A DNA stretch of 64,000 nt from Erythrophleum ivorense. Lineage: Eukaryota > Streptophyta > Magnoliopsida > Fabales > Fabaceae. The stretch is from contig JAIUCV010000003.1 in the NCBI GenBank assembly GCA_026724425.1, forward strand, positions 55,755,088 through 55,819,087. Direction: 5' to 3'. The notes beneath the pieces are model-generated. The model was not told the origin of the DNA, ran no database searches, and saw only the letters and a program-made list of their open reading frames with translations. This document shows positions 11,142 to 23,944 of this stretch, one piece after another. The first letter of the stretch is position 1, and every line of letters begins with the position of its first letter. Both the position numbers and the translations under genes were made by a program.

Positions 11142-12058
11142 CTGTAATGAATTTTCCAAAGGCAATGCCATTAGTGATTTTACATTAGGTTAGGCAATGT
11201 CAAAAATTCATTCGCCAGATAAAAGAATATGGGGTTGTATGCATCATTAAGATTGTCCAAAGAGAAATTTAGTCTCAATTAACATGCAAACTAGCTTGAG
11301 GATCCTTACCATACCAAAGAAAAAGAACAAACTCTTTCTAGATTATATATGTTGCCACTTGATGCAATTAATTTATTTTATTTTCTAGATTTTGTTGATA
11401 TTCAGAGGTAGAGATCTAGCATTTTAAAATGTAAAGATTTAGATATTAGTGAACGCGAAGATGCATTTTGTTTCAATAATAGCTAATTAATGTAAAAAAA
11501 TTGGAATTTTTATAGAAGATAAAATCTGTTTAGGTTCGGAATCATACAGAATAATTACAAGATACTTCAACCCAAGAACAAAAAACTTATGCATTGATTA
11601 TAATTAGACTAACATTACTAATGAATCAAACAATTTTTAAGATGATGTTTGCCTCAATAATGAAGAGAATTGGGTTCGAAGATTTGACATTTTAGTTCCC
11701 AATAGTTAGCATTATTTGTCATCTTTTAAATTTTTAAATAAATTGCTAGCATTATTTCTTATCTTTATCTGTTATCTTTATTTTTAATTTAAAATTTTAA
11801 GTCAATTGTATTAGTCCACAAGATGGACAATAAAATAGAAAAGAGATTGTTAACTTTTCTATATAAAATATTTGAGTATAATTTGACTAAAAATAGAGCC
11901 TTACTCAAATTCTTTTTTCTCTTCTTAAACTCTCTATTGCAATCATCCCAAAATTTTCATTTTAATCCCAACAAATGGTTTCTGAGCTACAATTGGTCTT
12001 ATCGGGGGTCTGTGAGGTTCAGAAGGGAAAAAAAAAACACATATAAGCCACACTTCAA
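11142..12058. other. MADS intron 2, proximal part
   Basis: AT-rich intron sequence with no recognised coding or repeat structure. A stretch at about 11971-11990 (ATGGTTTCTGAGCTAC) slightly resembles a copia primer-binding site and precedes the gag relic, so the last 100 bp may be copia leader. Confidence 0.5.
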
Positions 12059-12689
12059 ATGGCAGCCAACAATATTTCCTTGATTTCTCCGCTAGTTTTT
12101 GAGTGAAAATTACTAAATTTGGTCGGTAACGATGCAAACATATTTAGAAACACTTGATCTATGGGAAACAGTAGATGAAGACAGACGTATAGATCATCTT
12201 CCCAAGGATCCTACCATGGTGCAAATTAAAGCTCATACTAAAAAGAAGACCAAGAGGTACAAAGCGAAAAATTTTATTCAAAATTTGGTTTCTGATTTTG
12301 TGTTTCCCAAGATTATGACTTGCAGAACCGCTCAAATTAGAGTACAGAGGAAGTGATAAAACAAGGCAAATGCAAGTGTTAAACTTGAAAAGGGAATTTG
12401 AGTCCCTAAGTATGCAAGAAAATGAAACTATTACCAAGTATTCTGATAGAATTTCTTTAGTTGTTAATAAAATTAAGTTGCTTGGTGAGATATTTCCTAA
12501 AAAAACAGTTCATGGAAAAGATCCTTGTAACACTTCCAGAGGGGTTTCAATCCAAGATTTCCCTTTTAGAAGAATCCAAGGACCTCTCACAAATTTCACT
12601 TGTTGAACTAATGAGTGCTCTCCAAGCACAAGAGCAAAGAAGGGCCTTAAAGGAAGACAAAGTCACAAATGGTGCCGCTCAAAATGTCA
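12059..12689 (+). mobile_element. Ty1/copia gag remnant in MADS intron 2
   Basis: Reads MAANNISLISPLVFE at 12059, then after a stop and frameshift MQTYLETLDLWETVDED (12132). It continues as MQVLNLKREFESLSMQE (12370), ILVTLPEGFQ, LEESKDLSQISLVELMSALQ and AQEQRR (to about 12660). This is the UBN2-type gag core of copia elements in its expected order. At least two frame disruptions and a stop are present. It differs from the gag of the adjacent copia B family, so it appears to be a separate element fragment. Orientation is antisense to the MADS gene. Confidence 0.85.
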
Positions 12690-15600
12690 GTTTTCGAAAT
12701 TGGTGCTTCAGTGGTGGAAATCTGCCATGGATTTGTGCTTGGAGGTTGAAGATGTTGATGCATCTCCAAGCCCATGCCCATACACACCCCCTAGTTTGTG
12801 AGGGCACATGGGGCCCATCAAATTCCCACTTTGGACCTCATGCTTCCTTTTTTGCCCCTCTATTTAATGGTAATCTTTGCATATTTTTTTGATTGTCTAA
12901 AATATGAGTTTCTTAATTTCCTTAATATTTCACACTAGTTTTGGACTGTGTATTCTCTAAAATTTGAGCTGATTTTTTTTGTGCATAATATACATACATC
13001 TTTGTACTATATATTGCATACTTCAAAGTGATGCATTCTAATGTGTTAAATAATGTTTTGATGATTTATGCACTTTTACATCCTATATTATGCTCAAATT
13101 GAATTTGAGGTCAATTTTGGTGTGGAATTATTAGAATCTAAATATGGTAATTATGACAATAGATAATTGACACCTTGTGATTGGGTAATCACCTATTATG
13201 GGACCATTCGTAAGAGTGTTAGTTGATTGTAATTGGAATGTCTATTTTGCCTAATATTAATTGAAATTATTCTTTTGTTATTTCCATTATATCTAATTTG
13301 CTAAGTAAAATTACATTAGCAGTGAATAATACCCTATCCATGTAACATTGTTGATATAATTTGTTGTTACTTTAATATGTTTGAATTGATTCCTTAATGT
13401 TTCTTGTACCTTATTGGTATGAAGATGTTAAAGGTATTCATTTTCTGTGGGCATTGTTTAATACGTAATTGAATTTTCTTTGTTTGTTGTAATCTAAGAC
13501 GCTTGGGCAGGATTGCAATAAACAATAGATTTGTGTGTATAATTGCATTAGCTAGATCTTAAGGGAAAATTTTGTTTTTGATTATGTTAAACATATCATT
13601 AATGCATCCCCATGTTCTTTCTATTCTGAATTCTATGTTTATGCAACTATCATGAGTGAAATTTCTATATAGGACTAATTGTGATAACTGATAACAGTCT
13701 AGGGATATGCATTTGACAATTGCATAGCTGGCCTTGAACTTGAAGGTAGATGCATCTACTACACTTAACAATTATTCCATTGTTTCTAAGAAAGCTTTTC
13801 ATGAATAGTAGCATAACTCTATCAGAGTGTACTTAGGCGTTGGATTCTTGAAATGAAAATTGCAATAAAATTCTTAGGGGTTATTGGGGAGAAGGCTTAA
13901 GTATTTTACTAAGGCTTGAAAAGGTTGTTACCTTTCCTTGTTAGAAAGCACTCAATTTTTTTATGTAGTGTCTAGTGTTACCTTTCCTAGTCACAAGCAC
14001 TGAAGACATGTTATTATACTTAGCAAGTTGAATGAATTGATAAGGTGATTGCCGTTATCTTTTAAGAAGAGGACTCCATGGAAACAAAAATGTTTATGCC
14101 CTTACTGTGAACTACTTGATTATTGGATCTAGCAATAAGTCAAATGTGAGCTTTCCGAGGGCTTAGAAGCCCAAGTCCCAATCTTTGATAAGAAAGTTGT
14201 AAGTGAGAATGATAATGTGATAGCTATTTGGGACCTTGTGACGGTAGTTGTAATTTCTATAAGTAGCTAGATCATAAGATAAGAGACTGTCATGTCTGCC
14301 CCTCTAGATATAGCTTGTTTTGAATCCAATGCCGTTTAATTTAAGCTTCTTACCTATTTAGTTTTGTGATTCTATCACTCAGGTCATTGTTAGAAACGAC
14401 TATGATTGACATGTTGGATAAATTCTTCATTGTTGTGGCATAAATATTTGAGTCACATTTTAGGAAAGGTTAGTAAGATTGGCTGAACAAGATGTTCTTC
14501 ACAGCAATGATTTTACATCTTGTGAAGATTGTATTAATGGGAAATTACCTATTAGAGCTACGTACAAAGAAGCAAGTTACAAATTGATCATTTTAGATCT
14601 AATTTATTCACATATTTGTGGACCTTTCACTCTTGGTGTAGGAGTATTTATGCACTTCATCACCTTCATTGGTAACCACTGCTAATATGGCGGATTGTTG
14701 TTTTGCATAAGGCAGATTTGTTGAATGCCCTTAAAATATTTAAGCCAGTCATTGAGATGAAAAACAATAAATGAATTAAAAGCGTCAGATTTGATGAGGG
14801 TGAAAAGTACTATGACAATTGCTCAAATATTGGTAGAAACTGGGCATTTTGTTATGTTTCTATTAGAAAATAGTATTGAGGTTTGGTATACCATGTCTAA
14901 CACACATTAACATGCATGATGGGTTTATAAAAAGGCAAAATCATACCTGGAGATGGCTGTATACATGCTCAACCAAGTCCCTAGTATAATTGTTCTAAAA
15001 AACTCCATCTTAATTGATATTTGGTAAAATGCCTAGTTTGAGGCACTTTCAAGGATTAGTTTTTTCAAAGGGGAGGTCAGATATTAAAATCCTTAGTTTA
15101 AAAAATTGGATTCTAGATTTGCTAGTGATTTCTATATTGACCATTGTATAAGTTCTAGAGACAGCAGCTATTTCTACTAGAGTCATTGAATATCTTCAAG
15201 CTATTTGTTTCGAGAATGACTTGAATAGTAGGAGTTAGGTGCTTCATGTCTTGTCCTCTAACAGGAGAGTACCTGTTATGCCTATACCTATGTAGGCTTC
15301 ATCATCAAAGGTTATTTCTCTTGTGAGGGATGTTGATGTTTTAGGATATTGCTAATGATTATGAATAATAACTTGTTATTAATGCTAAGGGGCCTTTTTA
15401 TTGTTGTTGATGTTATTTTTTTAAAGCGATCTTAGAGAATCCATAAACATTGCTATTTCTAATGATTACTTGGTTTATTTGTAGGAGTATGATTTTGTTG
15501 TGATTAATATTTTATATCTGCTTTCCTAAGAGAAAGTTATATTAGTAGCCCATCCAAAGGGTTAGAGACCATGAGGGATGAAGTATCTTCCATGGATTAC

Positions 15601-16659
15601 TATCATATTGGAGAACTCATAGAATTAAAGATTGGCTATAAAGTCAGTAGTTGTAAGTGGGTCTTCAAGACATATCGTGGGGTTACAATTGAATCTTGAA
15701 AAATTGAAGGCTAGATTGATCGTAAAGGCTATAATTAGGGAGAAAGAATTAGTTTTATATATATACCTCCTTACCAATATTTAACAAAAACATTCTTAGA
15801 GGAATTATGGCATTTATTCAATTCTGTCTTGGGACCCTCACCATATGGGCATTAAGACTACCTTTCTATATTGAGGCTTGTCTAAGGATTGTTGCATGAT
15901 TCAGCTACATGGTTTTGTGGAATCAGGGAAAGAGCATTTGATATGCAAATTGAAAAGATACATCTGTGGACAAAAACAAACTTTTAGGAAGTACTATATG
16001 AAGTTTAATGAGGTTGTAACCCTCGTGGCTTCATTGTGAATACTTCATATCAACGTATCCTTATAAGACATTGGACAAAGCTACTTTTTATTCTCTTATT
16101 GTATGTTAATGACATATTTTTAGCTTGCAATAACATTAACCTCTTACGTGAGACAAAATACATGCTTTCTTGCCGCTTTTGATATAAAAGATCTTGATGA
16201 AACCTCTTATGTTCATGTGAGTCAGATTCACTGTGACAAATCTCATGGTATTTTGAATTTCTCTCACAAAACTCCTGCTAACTGAGTGCTTAAGAAATTC
16301 AACTTACACTCTTGTTTCTTTTGCAATCCATCTATCTAAATAGGTGAGCTTATCCATACATTAGTGTCCTCAATGTAATATAAAAGGGATTGAAATGGAA
16401 AGAATTTTATATGCTTCTGTTGTTGGTAGCCAAATGTATGCTTAAGTGTACACTCGTCTTAATATAGCTTTTGCCATAGCATACTTAGTAGATACTTAAG
16501 TGATCCTTTTTTTTTCTCCTTATCATTGAATAGTTGCTTAAAAAGTTATGAAATACCAACATGATACCAAGGGTCATTTGTTGACTTGTAGAAGATTTGA
16601 CCTATGTGAAATCATTGATTATCTAGACTAAGATTTTATGATTTGTGTAGATGATTTGA

Positions 16660-16840
16660 AATCTACTTTTGTATATATCTCATCATGCTTTGGAGGAGTT
16701 ACTTTGTGGTAAAATGTCAAACAAAAACTTATAGTTGCCTTAAGTTGTGGATAGATCTTTGTGATGTTTAGAGAAGCTATTTTGTTAGAAAGTGCCAAAT
16801 CGACACTTATAGCTGCCTCATCTATGGATGCGGAATATGT
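16660..16840 (+). repeat. Tandem duplication inside copia B RNase H
   Basis: Two imperfect units of about 80-95 bp, each reading like the RNase H segment around W-S-KQT-TAASSM: one at about 16660-16755 (TTACTTTGTGGTAAAATGTC) and one at about 16756-16840 (GCTATTTTGTTAGAAAGTGC). The sister element carries three such units at 40385-40620. Confidence 0.65.
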
Positions 16841-17454
16841 TGCTAAGGTTATTCATCAACCTATATAGTAAGAGAAATTAATTTTTGTTATGCATATTGT
16901 TGATTGCATGTTTTTAGTTTTGACCATTTAATTGTGATAATGATTCTACTGTATGCTTCTTTCAAAATTACAAAAATTCCATTTGTATTGATCTATTGAT
17001 ATCCAATCCCCATTTATTGGAGAGAAGATTTGTAAATTTTAGACTCAAATAGAACATAGGTTTTACGGGATATTATGCTAGTTGATACATCTTCTAGAGG
17101 CTTACCCATTGAAGTCTTTGGAAACATGCAACTCTTGCGTGTTGTGAAATTTTTGATAATCCCTTAGTTTAGTGGGAATCTAAGTTGTGCTCTTTAGGAA
17201 CACTTCAATGTATTTTCACACTTGGTTAAGCCATATGTCTTGGATATATTTCAGTTGCTATTCCATTTTATTATGTCAGGGAACTCTTATAGCATTTATG
17301 ACATAATGTTCCAGATTCAATGTTTTTGGTTTACTGTTTCATTTATGAATTTTCTAGTTACAGTGCCTACGGATTATTTGACTTTCTTAGTATTTGAGGG
17401 TTGATATGTTTTTGTTTTGTTTAACAATTGAATACTGCTATCCAAGTGAGAGAT

Positions 17455-17872
17455 TATTGGGATATTTAATTAATTGTAGATTATCTTTAATTAATTATTG
17501 GACTAATTAAAGGATCATATTTTAATAATATCACATAATTAGTTCATCGATTGGCACTGCATAAAATGAATTAAGTTGATGTATTATGAATAGCTTAAAA
17601 TAAGTTGGGCTATTTATGAACGCATTAGAGATCAGGACCCTATTTACAGCTCATCTATAACTAGTTATCTTATTTTATACTAACTAGATTCTGTCCTATA
17701 CATATTCCCTAGGCAAACCCTTTTGAGTCAAGGGGGCATTATAGGTTGTGAGATTCCCTTTCTTCACTTCCTCTCTTCTTGTTTGCTAGGGTTTTAAGAG
17801 AGGCAATGGATTTGATAAAATTCAGATACGATTCTACCATCCATCTTGCAATCTCCCTCTTGTATGTTAGCA
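17455..17872 (+). mobile_element. 3' LTR of copia B (intron 2 copy)
   Basis: About 418 bp, aligning throughout with the LTRs at 31565-31979 and 41261-41757: start TATTGGGATATTTA versus TGTTGGAATATTTA, shared AAATAATTAGTT/AAATAATTAATTT block, end TCTCCCTCTTGTATGTTAGCA versus TCTCCCATATATGATATCTAACA-type end. Confidence 0.75.
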
Positions 17873-18190
17873 AATACTACAGCCAAAGCTCGTAGGGAGT
17901 TCTACTTCTACAAAAATTAAAAAGCCTTTCGTGTGAAACTTAAAAGACCCCACTCTTACACACACATTTTTACTAAAGCTTTTCAAACGAATACTAACAA
18001 TTACATGTAAAATTTAATTTTCCATCAATGCCAAATTATTTTAGAATAAATTTTAGTGAGATATTTTAATTATTAACTTGCTTCTTGTTCATGGTAAAAT
18101 CTTCCCCATTTTTCGTTGTTTAAAATTTAAACCCATCGGACACCAAATCATCATTTGACAAAATCCACGGAAAGGAAGTTAAATACTTAC

Positions 18191-18266
18191 CTGAATATCA
18201 ATGCAAGGTTGACCTGATGTGTGAATGTCTAAATGCATATCATGCCTTTCAGTTACCTGCTGCATA
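18191..18266 (-). CDS. SVP-like: MADS gene exon 2 (I region)
   Basis: Completes Ser61 and encodes residues 62-86, MQQVTERHDMHLDI then HTSGQPCIDIQ. The SMQQV.ERH start matches the intervening region of SVP/AGL24 proteins; the rest departs from the usual NLEKL-QPSLELQ. Acceptor CTCAAG|T and donor CAG|GTAAG are canonical, and the 76 nt join in phase with exon 1 (phase 2) and exon 3 (phase 0). Too short to stand out as an ORF. Confidence 0.93.
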
Positions 18267-21200
18267 CTTGAGATGGCAAAAACAATATCTCAGAATCAAA
18301 TTCCTTGATTATCAACTTATTTTCGTTTAAATTAAAGATATCTCATTGAATGAAATTCTAATATAATTCTATAGTTCCCAAATTTCTACTGTAGAATAGC
18401 AATGCCACAAATGCGCCTTCTTCAGTCATTTATGCCTAATGTTATATTTATACCTATCATTTATAGTGATGTTTATGTAATCAACAATTCAAAAATTGAG
18501 ACTATTTGTTCTATCATTATGTGTTCTCTTTTGTGTTAAAATACTTCTAGGCATTCTTCTTTGGAGATGAGTTTTTCAACCTTTCAGAGCAATAATGACG
18601 ATTTCAACTAAAAAATCTTAACCTGAAGGTTTATGGTTGGTCATATTAATTTCTGACACAACCTCTTCTGTGAAAATTTTTTGGCTTTGATGGTGAACAA
18701 AACACAGCCCCCCTACCCCGCCCTGAAAATGATCAAATTTCACGTCTTGGCCATATGGACTTTTTATACTATGTAAAAGACCATTTTACTCAAATTTAAG
18801 TTGTTGATTGAAGGCACGACTCAGGAATATATTTTTAATTATTATAACATTTAAGACACTCTTTCACAAGAAAACTATTTGGGCTTGAAGCATGGACAAA
18901 TTAAACACAAGCTCACCCCATTTTGTGCTAAAACTCAATTAAGAGATAGGGGTGACAAGAATCAAACTCTACACCACTTGATTATAAAGGTTCTAATTTA
19001 AGGACCATTTTAGCTCAAACTTGAGTTATTAAGTGAAGGTCTATGAATTGATTTATTATAATCTACGGCACATCCCCTCATATAAAAGTCCTGTTGGAGT
19101 GAGCGTGTTTTGGATATTATAATATATATATATATATTCATGGGTCTTTATTTAACAATATAAACTTTCATGGTTAAAATGATTATTGACATATTATTAT
19201 AAAATTTATAATCAACTGGTTTAGAGTTGGATTTTTGTCACTTTACATTCACTTAATTAAGAAAATTCGCATTATGAATATGATTTTCACAACTCTAGTG
19301 TACTTGTCAGTTATTGTGAGTTGATTTAAATTTACCAAATAATATTTCATAGATGTTTACTCGTTACATTTTAAATTTTAGTTAATAACAAACAAAGTTT
19401 CCATTTTTCTGCACACATTATATTAAAGACATTCAAGCTAGATACCAAAATGAAGGCAGATTTAAAAACAACAAATGTAGACATAAAATTAATAGCTAAC
19501 ACAAGTCATCTTTCATTTTGTACATTTTGGCTCATCAATATCACCTCTGATAGATTGTTTGGCTATGTATTTTAGCCTATCATATATTTTAAATTTTGTT
19601 TGAGAATGTTGTAGTTTTAATAAATAAATAAATATATATATGTCATGTTTATTATTGTAAATGTAATGAAGGTAGCTGAAATTTTTATATTAATTCATCA
19701 TTATTTAGTAAAAATTATTATAAAAGCGTTATTACTATAAAAAAAGTATAAGAATAGATTGATTCAAGTTTAAATGAGGAAAAAATAATGTTGGCATTTA
19801 ATATGGATATATAAAGGCTTTGTTTATGTTACAAATAAGAGCCTTCAAGGCCTTAGAACATCAGAAGTATATAGGATGTAGGAAAAAAAAAAAAGCAGTA
19901 GTTGAACTTTTGAGCTGTCATGTCATAACAGCTTTATAATATACATTTGAAAATAACTTAAGGAAGTATTATTTAAAAAATTACTATACATACATAAATT
20001 TACGATTTTTATTTAATTCAAGAAAACCTGGAACAAAGGGCATAACATTCGCAAACAGAGATTTAGTCTTTAAAACTTTTTGTATTCTATATATAACATT
20101 TATTGTTAAAATACAAAACAACTAAACTAATTAATCTATATTTTATGAACATGATATTACAATGGGGCACAAGCACCAGTTTTGAATTAATATATACTCT
20201 ATGAGTATGATATTCACTATTACTACTAGAAGCAACATTATAATTCCAAAGAGCATTTTTTTATCAATGAACAATTTTGGCATAACTATTTATAGGTTTA
20301 TGGTATATTAACAAAATAAAGATCTTTTTGGGGGAGGCAAAGACCAAGAAATAGTGAAGTGGTAAAGTGAAGCAAAAGTAAAACCCTTCTCTAATAGACA
20401 TAGGGAGAGAAAGAGGAAAATGAAGAAAGGAATATATGGATATGTAACTTCAGAATCTGATGCACTAGGTTATTCTATATTTATATATGCCATATATACA
20501 CACTCTCTGTTGATCATTCACACATATTTAACATTCTCCTGCTCATGCATAAATGTTAGGTCTTTAGAGAGTTACTAGTCATTACAACCCATGATGCAAT
20601 TCCAGGTAAAAAAGAATTAAAATCTTATTTATTCATTAACAAGTTATCTATCAAATGTGTAAATATTCCAAATTGCATATTGTTGTGGCTGCAAAATGTT
20701 TTGCAACCATACCGGGTAACTACAATGATTCCCTCCCCCCCCCCCCCCCCCCCACCTTTGTATTTTTCTTGCAATCTTATAACGCAATTGTAACCATAAT
20801 TTAAAGTCATGAACTGTGCTTTAAAGTAACCCATGTTAGAACTTTGTGAAAGAGCTAGGATTTATATTAAAGGCATATTACACCAGTAGCCAAAAAGTTT
20901 AGGACAGATATTAAAGCAAATAATTAAAAGGACATAATCAAGCTCTTAATTAAGTGAGACATCTTTCTATTATATCTAGTATATATAGTGAAAAACGCCA
21001 AACTAACAATTAAGATATATAATAGTATCCATTTAAAATTGAAACTTTCAACAACATTATAAGTTTTTTTATTATTTTTTCTTTTTCCTTTTTTCTTTTT
21101 TCTTTTTTCTTTTTTCTTAATCTTTTATAAATTATATTTTCTACAAAGGTTGAGTAGTACTCAGTAATTTATAACTATGTACTCAGGAATTTGATCCTAA

Positions 21201-21502
21201 TTGTTTGCATTTTTTTAAATAAAATTAAGATTTTGCACAAGATTGGACCGGTCAATTTTGTCTCAGTACATATGCACAGAATTGTTCATAATTATTTTAG
21301 AATCCTCACAATTTTATTCAGAATCTATAAAGCTAAACTTCATTCCACGGAAAACACTCTCTCTCTCTCTAAAAAGACTAGGAAAGCACAATTTCAGAAC
21401 AATGCTCAAAACATATATAAAACTAAGGGATTGGAAATCAATATAATTAGGTTATACTAATTAATGGTTTTTATGAAGGTTATATAGTGAGAAGAAAAAG
21501 AC
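18267..21502. other. MADS intron 1
   Basis: AT-rich intron of 3236 bp. No transposon ends or exons were recognised. It holds (AT)n runs near 19120-19136 and 19630-19640, a 19-nt poly-C run at 20735-20753 and a pyrimidine CTTTTTT-type repeat at about 21075-21118. First introns of this clade often hold regulatory elements, but none can be assigned here. Confidence 0.7.
20735..20753 (+). repeat. Poly-C homopolymer, 19 nt
   Basis: Uninterrupted C run in AT-rich MADS intron 1, in a CCCT-C19-ACC context. Its length could be a sequencing or assembly estimate. Confidence 0.9.
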
Positions 21503-21684
21503 CTTGAGCTAGCATAGTCATAGAGCTTTCCGGTGGAAGAAAAGACTATGAGACCAATCTCGGCATCACAAAGAGTAGAAAGCTCCTTAGCTTTCTTGAA
21601 AAGCCCTCTCCTTCTCTTCGAGAACGTCACCTGCCTCGCTGTTATGTTATCGATCTTCTTTATCTCTATTTTCTGTCTCGCCAT
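21503..21684 (-). CDS. SVP-like: MADS gene exon 1 (MADS domain)
   Basis: Encodes residues 1-60 plus two bases of codon 61. It begins MARQKIEIKKIDNITARQVT and continues through FSKRRRGLFKKAKEL, STLCDAEIGLIVFSSTGKLY and DYASS. The basic helix with KKIDN, RQVTFSKRR and GLFKKAKELS and the following beta region are complete. The IDN and TLCDAE signatures point to the StMADS11 clade. The donor is AG|GT at 21502/21503; reading on past it gives intron sequence. A possible 5' UTR acceptor (TGTCTAG) lies a few bases upstream of the ATG. Confidence 0.96.
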
Positions 21685-23779
21685 ATCCCTCTAGACACAG
21701 ATCAACAAGATGAAAAATTAATGATCGGTAAAAATTTGTGGGTTTAGAACAACATAAAAAATACTACAAAAAAAAACTCAGCATCAGATTAAATCCATAA
21801 CGGAAAATTTGTTTGTGGGAAGGAAAATATTGTTGCTGGGTCATGAGAAAATTAATCAACGAGAAACCTTGGAGTAGAAAGTTTCCCAATATGAAAGATG
21901 CAGAAAGAACAAAGGGAAGAGGGCAAAAGAGATTGCTTAGGGAGAGAGGAAAAGAATTTTCTCTCAAAACAAAAAGGGAATGAAGAAAGATAAGGGCTTT
22001 TGACTATGCAGAAAATGGAAAAACGAGAACTTTACCAAGAATCTGGAAGGGAAATACGGATCCATATAGATGGAAAGAAATCAGTTAACTTACTGTAGCA
22101 TCAAACCTTGACGAAAATGGGTGATGAACATGACAGGGAGATCAGAAAATGGACAGAAAATTCTAGTTTCCTTTTTCAAATCTTACCTTTTTCTACTTTT
22201 CTTTCCTTTTGAGTGCTATGATGTTGGAACCTCAAACAGAACAGAATCACCCAGTGGAATCCAGAGAGAGGAAGGGGATAAGAGCCGATGGGATGTGACT
22301 TATTGCAATGGGTTCAGCATTTCCTTTTATGGGCAAGCGAGAAAGCTGATGTCGTGTCTGGAATTTTTTCTAAAATAATATTAAAAAAGTCAAGTTTTGA
22401 ACATAACTTTTTGGGAAGGAGTGGTCCCCCAGGCTGCCTTAATTTATGGCCAATGTTTGCTTACAGTGCGCATAGACATGCCCATTGGCTACCCCAGACT
22501 GTGACATTTTGTACCCTCGTACTCCTCGAATCTCCGATCTACACCGCTTACCTTTTTTTTTTGGTAAAATACAAATTAAACTATCATGTATTATTTCAAA
22601 TCTTCGCATCGCTTTTGCATATTCTCTGCTGCCTTCAAATAAAATAATGGCTTTCACAATTACCGACGTAAATATCTTTTCTTTAATGAATAAATTTTTA
22701 ATTAAAATATATTAAACGTATAATTTTTAATTAAAAAATTTTGTAAAAATTTTTAATTAAATAACACTTAGTGCTCTTTTTATATCCTTATAATTTATGT
22801 TTAACTAATAAAATTAAATTTTTGTATAAAACGTATTTTTAAAAAAATTATTTAATTATTTTTATTATTATATTAAAAATTAAATCATAATCTCATATGT
22901 AAATAGATAATTTTTTCACAAAATAATTAAAAAAAAATTGTACAATTTATATGCATACACACGCATACCAAAGAAATCAAATATAATTCAAAAAAATGTA
23001 CCCAAATATTCAAAAAAATTGCATAATTTATTCTTTGATTGAAATTGTAATAATAATAATAATCCATGTGATAGAATGATGAGGAGTTGTGGCATATATT
23101 TGCCTCTAAGATAATTTTATGTCATTAATTAACATATAAATATGATAAATATACTTTTATTGAAATACAAATTTTTAATATATTTGCATATTTATATACT
23201 TATAATTAATTTTACTTAGTCTGTTATAAACTCAATCTAATCAAACATCTTTTTAGCTAACAATAATTTAAAAATAAAAAGATTATGTTAAAATCATCTC
23301 AAATTACGAAAGTGATGAATTGACTTGCTGACCCCACAAACATTGCTAGCTTGATTTAAAAATAAAATAAAATAAATAATTATTATTATGATAATATAAA
23401 GCGGGGCTTGCAATTAATTACTAAAGTAACATCTGAACGCATCATCTAAACGAAGCCAACATGATTTTAACACATAATCTTTGCTTCTTAAATTATTGTT
23501 CATGAGAATTAGATATTTCAAATTTAATAAAAAATTGTTTAGTCCCAAACTTTGTGAACCAAATTTGTCCAAGCCATGGGTTACAATATACAAGTCTCTT
23601 TTTCTTTTCATTGGATTCGTTAATGCAAGCAAATAGAGTTTATTAGATTGAGATCGAATAGTATATAGCAAGGGTTTCAAAAGTTCAGGAGGAGAGGACG
23701 TACGTCATAATATTATTGTATAACAAGTAAAAATCTACTGCAAGAGAAATAGTATAAGCAGTTGAGAAACCCATACATA
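21685..23779. other. Intergenic region: MADS upstream, then AT-rich spacer
   Basis: The first ~700 bp should hold the MADS 5' UTR and promoter on the minus strand; no CArG box or TATA box was placed with confidence. From about 22660 to 23400 the sequence is very AT-rich with (TAA)n at about 23050 and no gene. The segment from about 23640 begins the duplicated 3' flank of proline-rich copy 1. Confidence 0.5.
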
Positions 23780-23944
23780 AATAGAAATTAACATCACATT
23801 ATTTTAAATTTCACACCCAAGAAGGAACCAATGATAGCCTCATACAACTGTTCCAGACATACATGAAGGCAATCCAAGGCTATATATCTAGTACTGACCA
23901 CGTCAGGCAAGAAACATAGGATGAACAATAAGGGCACCAAACTT

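Larger units (their letters stand above)
12690..17872 (+). mobile_element. Ty1/copia family B element in MADS intron 2, 5'-truncated
   Basis: Collinear with the element at 31565-41757, starting in its leader (CCATGCCCATACACACCCCC at about 12771 versus a near-identical stretch at about 32505). Relics in order: gag; integrase at 14479-14660 (DFTSCEDCINGKLPIRA, ILDLIYSHICGPFT, HFITFIGNHC); reverse transcriptase from about 15600 (YKVSSCKWVFKT), with LLLYVNDIFLACNN at about 16090; RNase H at about 16500-16840. The 3' LTR is 17455-17872, recognisable by alignment although its first base pair is mutated. No 5' LTR was found. It is inactive, and antisense to the MADS gene. Confidence 0.88.
10473..21684 (-). 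other. SVP-like: SVP/AGL24-like MIKC MADS-box gene, exons 1-5 (gene span in window)
   Basis: Nuclear DNA-binding transcription factor expected to bind CArG boxes as a dimer; this StMADS11 clade (SVP, AGL24, JOINTLESS, DAM) is known for roles in flowering time, meristem identity and bud dormancy. Five exons on the minus strand (21503-21684, 18191-18266, 11080-11141, 10888-10987, 10473-10514) have lengths 182, 76, 62, 100 and 42 nt, the first and last three standard for MIKC genes. All introns are GT-AG and the joined frame is open for 154 codons: MADS domain 1-60, I region 61-86, K-box from 87. Introns are 3236, 7049, 92 and 373 bp. Later exons are not visible; they may lie beyond the retrotransposon nest left of the window, or be lost. 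The I region is divergent from typical SVP. Function is inferred from family only. Confidence 0.93.

Noticed and set aside
21457..21502. Extension of the MADS reading frame past DYASSR
   Set aside because: It reads through the AG|GT donor into intron 1; joining to exon 2 at 18266 gives the expected SSSMQQV.
22121..22715. Open frames upstream of the MADS gene
   Set aside because: They overlap on both strands and have no recognisable motif; more likely promoter or 5' UTR sequence.
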